From: JAICKM01 sp035693165
GTDB lineage: Bacteria; Chloroflexota; Chloroflexia; QHBQ01; JAICKM01
Direction: 5' to 3'
DNA: 17,328 nucleotides
Assembly (NCBI GenBank): GCA_035693165.1
Contig: DASSGZ010000060.1
Span: 1 to 17,328, forward strand
Every line of letters begins with the position of its first letter. The stretch's first letter is position 1. The position numbers and the translations under genes were made by a program. The notes under the pieces are model-generated. The model was not told where the DNA came from. It saw only the letters and a program-made list of their open reading frames with translations, and made no database searches. This document shows, in pieces, positions 13,419-17,328 of this stretch.

Positions 13419-13447
13419 TTGACACCCCTCACGGGCGTTGCTAGAAT
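13419..13447 (+). promoter_or_regulatory. Consensus sigma70-type promoter for the debranching-enzyme gene group
   Basis: TTGACA at 13419-13424 and TAGAAT at 13442-13447 have a 17-bp spacer, the best promoter in the window. Transcription would start near 13454, about 18 nt before the leader ORF at 13472 and 59 nt before the ATG at 13513. Confidence 0.85.
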
Positions 13448-13471
13448 AGCCGCAGAGAGAAGGGGCGCGCC

Positions 13472-13522
13472 ATGCCGGCTATCCGCCGCATAACCCAATA
13501 CCGGGGCCGGCCATGCGGATAG
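13472..13522 (+). CDS. Possible 16-residue leader peptide
   Basis: An ATG at 13472 has a better Shine-Dalgarno (AGAAGGGG, six bases upstream) than the following gene and sits right after the predicted transcription start. It encodes MPAIRRITQYRGRPCG and stops at 13520-13522. The ATG of the next gene (13513) lies inside its last codons in another frame, so ribosomes ending here could restart there. There is no regulatory run of one amino acid. This is a possibility, not a demonstrated gene. Confidence 0.4.
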   Translation: MPAIRRITQYRGRPCG

Positions 13523-13947
13523 CAACGCCCGGCCCCGCCCGCTCCCACCTGCTGCTCCTGGCGACCCTTGTGCTGGTGCTGGGCGGCGGCAGCCTCTGGC
13601 TGGCCCTGGGCACCGCCCGGCCCCTGGAAGCGCCGCCCCTGCCGTCCGCCAACACCGCCCTGCCGTCCGCCACCCCGGCGTCCGCCCGCAGCCCCACCGC
13701 CACCATCACCGCCGCTGTCGGGCCCACCGCCACCGCCACACCCGCGCCGCACGCCGGGCGCGCGATCCTCAGCCGCAATCTCGTCGCCGCCGGGCATAAC
13801 AACCGGCCCGCCAACATGGTTGGCTATCTACAGAAGCATAATCAAGTGCGCATGGAAACGCAATTCGGCCATCCCGCCTGGTTATGCCTGATCAGCACCC
13901 ATCCGGCTACGGCTCATGGAGAGGCCCCGCATGTCCACGCCATCTGA
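13513..13947 (+). CDS. Small membrane-anchored protein of unknown function
   Basis: This 144-residue product is not recognised. It has a short basic N-terminus, a strong membrane helix or uncleaved signal (about 12-35, LLLLATLVLVLGGGSLWLAL), a Pro/Ala/Thr/Ser-rich spacer (about 36-80), and a 65-residue C-terminal part containing HNNRPANMVGYLQKHNQVRM and two histidine-rich ends. The N-terminal part has the strong GC third-position bias of the neighbours; from about 13795 the sequence is less biased and richer in A/T, as if the tail were acquired or the gene truncated. Its last 17 bases overlap the next gene. The promoter at 13419 and the overlap suggest it is the first gene of an operon with the SnoaL-like and debranching genes. 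The Shine-Dalgarno is poor, so it may depend on the leader ORF. Confidence 0.6.
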   Translation: MRIATPGPARSHLLLLATLVLVLGGGSLWLALGTARPLEAPPLPSANTALPSATPASARSPTATITAAVGPTATATPAPHAGRAILSRNLVAAGHNNRPANMVGYLQKHNQVRMETQFGHPAWLCLISTHPATAHGEAPHVHAI

Positions 13948-14335
13948 CAATATCGCAATCGCCCGGCGCTACTTGCAAGCCATCGAGGCCGGGCGCACCG
14001 GCGCGGATCTGGCGGCGTTTTTCACCCCGGATGTCGTCCAGGACGAATTCCCGAACCGCCTGGTGGCGCAGGGGGCGCGCCACGACCTGGCCGCTATGCT
14101 TGCGGGCGCGGAGCGAGGGCAGCGGGTAGTTGCGCGCCAGCAGTATGATGTACGCAACGCGCTGGCGACCGGCGACCAGGTCGCCCTGGAGGTCGTGTGG
14201 ACGGCGACGCTGCGCGTGCCGGTCGGTAGTCTGCCGGCGGGCGGCGAGATGCGCGCCCATTTCGCGGTGTTCCTGGAATTTCGCGACGGCAAGATCGCCG
14301 CGCAGCGCAACTACGATTGCTTTGACCCCTTTTGA
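13931..14335 (+). CDS. SnoaL/NTF2-like domain protein
   Basis: This is a 134-residue alpha+beta-barrel protein of the SnoaL-like polyketide-cyclase / NTF2 superfamily. The pattern is an N-terminal helix (IAIARRYLQAIEAG), the AAFFTPDVVQDEFPN segment, a central helix, then strands QQYDVRNALATGDQVALEVVW and the closing MRAHFAVFLEFRDGKIAAQR, typical of the fold. Members are small-molecule isomerases, dehydratases or pure ligand binders, and a function cannot be assigned by sequence. An upstream in-frame ATG at 13916 exists, but the ATG at 13931 has GGAGAGG at proper spacing and starts where homologues start. It has no signal peptide, so it is cytoplasmic. It is probably co-transcribed with the debranching enzyme 64 bp downstream. 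Confidence 0.85.
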   Translation: MSTPSDNIAIARRYLQAIEAGRTGADLAAFFTPDVVQDEFPNRLVAQGARHDLAAMLAGAERGQRVVARQQYDVRNALATGDQVALEVVWTATLRVPVGSLPAGGEMRAHFAVFLEFRDGKIAAQRNYDCFDPF

Positions 14336-14399
14336 CAACCCGCCACGGGTAGGCGACAGCGCAGCAACGGCATAGCCGATCAGAATCAGGAGCAAACCT

Positions 14400-16631
14400 A
14401 TGATTACGTTGGGTCGTAATATCACGCTAAACCTGGAGGCGGCGCTGAGCCACGAGTGGCTGGTGACAAACGGGCTGGGCGGCTACGCGGCAGGCACGAT
14501 CCCCGGCGTCAACACCCGCCGCTATCACGGCCTGCTGATTGCCGCCCTCAAACCGCCGGTCGAGCGCACCATGCTGGTGGCCAAGTGCGACGAAGAAGTC
14601 GAAATGGACGGCGTCACCTATTTCCTGGGCGCGAACGAATACCCGGACGACCGCATCCACCCTGGCGGCTTCGTCCACCTGGAGTCGTTTGAATACCACA
14701 ACGGCATGCCCAGCTTCCTGTACCGGGTCGGCCCCGCGTTTCTACGCAAAACCATCTGGATGGAGTACGGGCGCAACACGACCTATTTGCGCTACAGCGT
14801 CGTGGACAGCCCCTACCCCATGAGCCTGATCGTGCGCCCGTTCGTCAATTACCGCGACCACCACAGCCTGACCAAGGGCCGGCTCGACTGGAACTTCGAG
14901 GTGCTGGTGCGGCCCATCGGCGGCGGATGCGCGATCAAGGCCACGCCGGAGGCCCCGCCCCTGTATCTCATCGCCTTGCCGCGCGCCGCGTTCACGCCGT
15001 CCGGCGTCTGGTACTGGAACTTTCTCTACCGCGCCGAGCGCGAACGGGGCATGGATTACCTGGAAGACCTCTATCTGCCGGGCGTCTTCCGCAGCCAGCT
15101 CACGAAGGGCCAATCGGTGACGATGATCGCGACCGCGGAGCCGCCGCCCCAGGTAGATCGCGCAGTCGATGCGGCGCTGGCCCGCATGGAGACGCGCCAG
15201 CACCGGCTGCTGCGCCAGGCCGGGGTCGCGCTCGACGCGGCGGATCGCGACGCCGCCGATCCCAACGCCGACGACGGGCAGGCCTGCGTCGCCCAGCTTG
15301 TGCAGGCCGCCGACCAGTTCCTCGTCTATCGCGGCGGCGAAGCGACCCAGCCCGACCAGGCCGAGAGCGCTGCCGCCCGCACCCCGGCCCCGGTCGTCTA
15401 CATGCGCGCGCCGAACGCGCCGCAACGGGGCGGGCGCCCCAGCGCGATCCTGACGACCACCGCCCCGCCGCCGCCGCCCGCGCCCAACCCCGCCGAGCAG
15501 GAGGACACGCGCCCGCGCACGGTCATTGCCGGCTACCCCTGGTTCACGGATTGGGGCCGCGACACCATGATCGCCTTGCCCGGCTTGACGCTGAGCACGG
15601 GCCGGCTGCCCGCCGCCGAGAGCTTGCTGCGCACCTTCGCCCGCTATATCGATCAGGGCATGGTGCCCAACCTCTTCCCCGACGAAGGCACCGCGCCCGA
15701 TTACAACACGGTGGACGCCACCCTCTGGTACTTCCACGCCATCAATGCCTATCTGGAGGCCGGCGGCAATCTGGCCCTGGCGAGCGACCTCTGGCCGCAA
15801 CTGGAGGACATCATCCGCTGGCATGTCAAGGGCACCCGCTTCAACATCGGCGTCGATCCCGCCGACGGCCTGTTGCACGCAGGCGAGCCGGGCGTCCAGC
15901 TTACGTGGATGGACGCCAAAGTCGACGACACGGTCTTTACCCCGCGCCACGGCAAGCCGGTCGAGATCCAGGCCCTCTGGTATCACGCCTTGCGCATCAT
16001 GACCCGCTTGCAGAGCCAGGTGGTCGCCGCGGCGTCCGGCGCCGGCCCCGCCACCGACGGCGCGGAGGAAGCACCGGCGCCGCTCGATTACACGGCCATG
16101 GCCGGCAGGGCGCGCGACAGCTTCCGCGCCCGGTTCTGGTACGCCGAGGGCGGGTATCTGTACGACGTGATCGACGACCCCAACGGCGACGACGACCCCA
16201 GCCTGCGCCCCAACCAGCTGTTCGCCCTGTCGCTCGAACCCGACCTGGTGGATGAAACCCAGGCCCGCAACGTGCTCGACGTGGTGCGCCGCGAACTGCT
16301 GACGCCGGTGGGGCTGCGCACTCTGGCGCCCAGCGATCCCCGGTTCCAGGCCGTCTACACCGGGAACCGGGCCACCCGCGACGCGATGTACCACCAGGGG
16401 CCCGTCTGGCCCTGGCTGATCGGGGCCTACGGCGACGCCGTGCGGCGCTGGGAGGGCGTGGATCGCGCGGGCATCCGCAAACTGCTGGAGCCGCTGCAGC
16501 GCCAACTGGCCGTGGACGGCGCGGGCACGATCAACGAGATCTTCGATGCCCAGCCGCCGTATAACCCGCGGGGCTGCTTCGCCCAGGCCTGGAGCGTCTC
16601 GGAGGTGCTGCGCCTGCTGCGAACCCCGTAA
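14400..16631 (+). CDS. Amylo-alpha-1,6-glucosidase / glycogen debranching enzyme
   Basis: This 743-residue protein releases glucose from alpha-1,6 branch stubs of glycogen-like glucans in the cytoplasm. The N-terminal beta-sandwich domain (about 1-250) opens with EWLVTNGLGGYAAGTIPG and NTRRYHGLL (38-46), characteristic of bacterial debranching enzymes. The (alpha/alpha)6 catalytic domain shows AGYPWFTDWGRDTMIALPGL (377-396), NTVDATLWYFHA (436-447), TWMDAKVDD (502-510), VEIQALWYHAL, NQLFALSL, YHQGPVWPWLIG (664-675) and INEIFDAQPPYNPRGCFAQA (711-730). By analogy with family enzymes, D505 and E713 are likely acid and base. An insertion of about 60 residues (312-372), rich in Pro, Ala and Thr, interrupts the usual FLVYRG to RTVIAGYPWF link, and a shorter one lies at 544-562. 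AGGAG at 14388-14392 fixes the start. Confidence 0.95.
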   Translation: MITLGRNITLNLEAALSHEWLVTNGLGGYAAGTIPGVNTRRYHGLLIAALKPPVERTMLVAKCDEEVEMDGVTYFLGANEYPDDRIHPGGFVHLESFEYHNGMPSFLYRVGPAFLRKTIWMEYGRNTTYLRYSVVDSPYPMSLIVRPFVNYRDHHSLTKGRLDWNFEVLVRPIGGGCAIKATPEAPPLYLIALPRAAFTPSGVWYWNFLYRAERERGMDYLEDLYLPGVFRSQLTKGQSVTMIATAEPPPQVDRAVDAALARMETRQHRLLRQAGVALDAADRDAADPNADDGQACVAQLVQAADQFLVYRGGEATQPDQAESAAARTPAPVVYMRAPNAPQRGGRPSAILTTTAPPPPPAPNPAEQEDTRPRTVIAGYPWFTDWGRDTMIALPGLTLSTGRLPAAESLLRTFARYIDQGMVPNLFPDEGTAPDYNTVDATLWYFHAINAYLEAGGNLALASDLWPQLEDIIRWHVKGTRFNIGVDPADGLLHAGEPGVQLTWMDAKVDDTVFTPRHGKPVEIQALWYHALRIMTRLQSQVVAAASGAGPATDGAEEAPAPLDYTAMAGRARDSFRARFWYAEGGYLYDVIDDPNGDDDPSLRPNQLFALSLEPDLVDETQARNVLDVVRRELLTPVGLRTLAPSDPRFQAVYTGNRATRDAMYHQGPVWPWLIGAYGDAVRRWEGVDRAGIRKLLEPLQRQLAVDGAGTINEIFDAQPPYNPRGCFAQAWSVSEVLRLLRTP

Positions 16632-16655
16632 GCGCGCAATCGGTAGGCACACAAA

Positions 16656-16685
16656 GCGCCCGTACCGGCTGTCCGGCACGGGCGC
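16656..16685. terminator. Hairpin between convergent genes
   Basis: GCGCCCGT (16656-16663) pairs with ACGGGCGC (16678-16685), continued by CCGG/CCGG around a CTGT loop after one A-C mismatch. On the minus strand it is followed by TTTGTGT, a modest U-rich tail, so it best serves the aminotransferase gene. On the plus strand it ends the debranching transcript without a U-run. Confidence 0.65.
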
Positions 16686-16721
16686 CTGCTATATCGGGTA
16701 CGCCGTCTCTTTGCGTTGTGG

Positions 16722-16742
16722 GGGCCGGGTTCAAACCGGCCC
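16722..16742. promoter_or_regulatory. Second hairpin near the aminotransferase 3' end
   Basis: GGGCCGG (16722-16728) and CCGGCCC (16736-16742) form a 7-bp stem with loop GTTCAAA, five bases from the stop codon at 16748-16750. It may contribute to 3'-end stability together with the hairpin at 16656. Confidence 0.45.
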
Positions 16743-16747
16743 GTTGC

Positions 16748-17328
16748 CTACCCGACGGCGCCGTGATCGCCCTGGGCGGCCTCTTGCGCGTACACGGCCA
16801 TCGCGGCGGCCACGCCGGCCCCCGGTGTGGCGCCGTGGCCGTGGGTCTTGAGCATCAGCTCCAGCGCGCCCAGCAGTTCAAGCACAAACTCCTGGCGGGC
16901 GCCGTAGCCCATCAGCCCGATGCGCCAGAGCTTGCCCTTCAGCGGCCCGATGCCGCCGCCGATCTCGATGTTGTGGTGATCGCGCAACGCCGCGCGGGCG
17001 CGCATGTCGTCCAGCCCCTCCGGCACGCACACGGCATTCAGCGGCCACAGGCTGTACGATTCGTCGGGCAGGAAGCGCAGGCCCAGGGCCTCGCACCCGG
17101 CACGGAAGGCCCGGTGCTGCAACTGGTGCCGCGCCCAGCGCCGCTCCATCCCCTCGGTCTCCAGCAGGCGCAGCGCCGTATAGAGCGCGTAGATCAGGGG
17201 CGCCGAGATGGTGTGGTGATACTGGTGGTCATCCCAGTAGGCGGCCAGCAGGTTGGCGTCCAGGTAATAGCCCGCGGGCGGGGTGGTGCGCCCGCGCAGG
17301 CGGACCAGCGCCCTGTCGCTGATGGTGA
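16748..17328 (-). CDS. Class V aminotransferase, serine-pyruvate / alanine-glyoxylate type, N-terminus outside window
   Basis: Minus-strand reading is open from the right edge to the TAG at 16748-16750, giving the last 193 residues. The ATG at 17149 is internal, because homology continues upstream of it: HHTISAPLIYALYTALRLLE precedes EGMERRWARHQ, both hallmark segments of the serine-pyruvate/alanine-glyoxylate aminotransferase subgroup. GGGIGPLKGKLWRIGLMGYG carries the substrate-carboxylate arginine. Such PLP enzymes interconvert glyoxylate or pyruvate with alanine or serine. The catalytic lysine lies in the missing part. The tail ends EAAQGDHGAVG after an Ala-rich helix. The function (glyoxylate detoxification, photorespiration-like or serine metabolism) cannot be chosen from this fragment. 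It converges with the debranching enzyme gene. Confidence 0.9.
   Translation of the reverse strand, partial: TISDRALVRLRGRTTPPAGYYLDANLLAAYWDDHQYHHTISAPLIYALYTALRLLETEGMERRWARHQLQHRAFRAGCEALGLRFLPDESYSLWPLNAVCVPEGLDDMRARAALRDHHNIEIGGGIGPLKGKLWRIGLMGYGARQEFVLELLGALELMLKTHGHGATPGAGVAAAMAVYAQEAAQGDHGAVG

Noticed and set aside
13172..13525. Minus-strand frames through the GC-rich hairpins
   Set aside because: They translate palindromic intergenic repeats, have no ribosome sites and overlap a consensus promoter.
14742..16679. 645-codon open frame antisense to the debranching enzyme gene
   Set aside because: GC-rich coding DNA often leaves a long stop-free antisense frame. The product is Gly/Ala/Arg/Val/His-rich with no domain pattern, and the sense gene is unmistakable.
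16722..16742. tRNA-like T-arm (GTTCAAA loop)
   Set aside because: The surrounding sequence offers no acceptor stem, D-arm, anticodon arm or CCA; the loop match is chance.

Overview
This is a roughly 17.3 kb window of GC-rich (about 70% by eye) bacterial chromosome with tightly packed genes and ordinary sigma70-like promoters (TTGACA/TTGCGN, 17 bp, TATAAT-like). The gene content suggests a member of the Chloroflexota. It includes single-pass membrane proteins with an N-terminal zinc ribbon and Pro/Thr/Ala-rich linkers, GT4 glycosyltransferases, an MqnA-like protein and a bacterial debranching enzyme, with simple-sequence repeats between genes. That placement is inference: there is no rRNA or marker gene here.

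Layout. Positions 1-706 (minus, runs off the left edge) encode a zinc-ribbon, single-pass membrane protein missed by simple ORF calling because its stop lies outside the window. Divergent from it, 796-1719 (plus) encodes an MqnA/MqnD-family protein, which converges on a flavin-reductase-like protein (1727-2302, minus). A 173-bp inverted-repeat element (2453-2625) separates that from an alpha/beta-hydrolase-fold protein (2670-3431, minus) that lacks the nucleophile serine and, apparently, the catalytic histidine. Two tandem paralogues follow (3626-5485 and 5572-7542, plus): cytoplasmic zinc ribbon, one transmembrane helix, TPR-like helices and a TolB/WD40-like beta-propeller. A gene-free stretch made of short direct repeats (7543-7742) ends this block.

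From 7743 to 13054 everything is on the minus strand: NADP-type-motif isocitrate dehydrogenase, a GT4 glycosyltransferase, a second GT4 glycosyltransferase, and a membrane-anchored TPR protein whose GTG start overlaps the preceding stop. From 13419 a consensus promoter drives a plus-strand group: a 16-codon leader ORF, a small membrane-anchored protein of unknown function, a SnoaL/NTF2-like protein and an amylo-alpha-1,6-glucosidase (glycogen debranching enzyme) carrying a long disordered insertion. The window closes with the 3' part of a class V aminotransferase (serine-pyruvate/alanine-glyoxylate type, minus) running off the right edge.

How they fit together. The clearest theme is envelope-spanning proteins that place a zinc ribbon in the cytoplasm and a repeat or propeller domain outside (three zinc-ribbon proteins plus one TPR protein within 9.4 kb). 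A second theme is carbohydrate handling (two glycosyltransferases, debranching enzyme). No known multi-gene pathway is complete here. The best candidates for something undescribed are the zinc-ribbon/propeller paralogue pair and the predicted pseudo-hydrolase.
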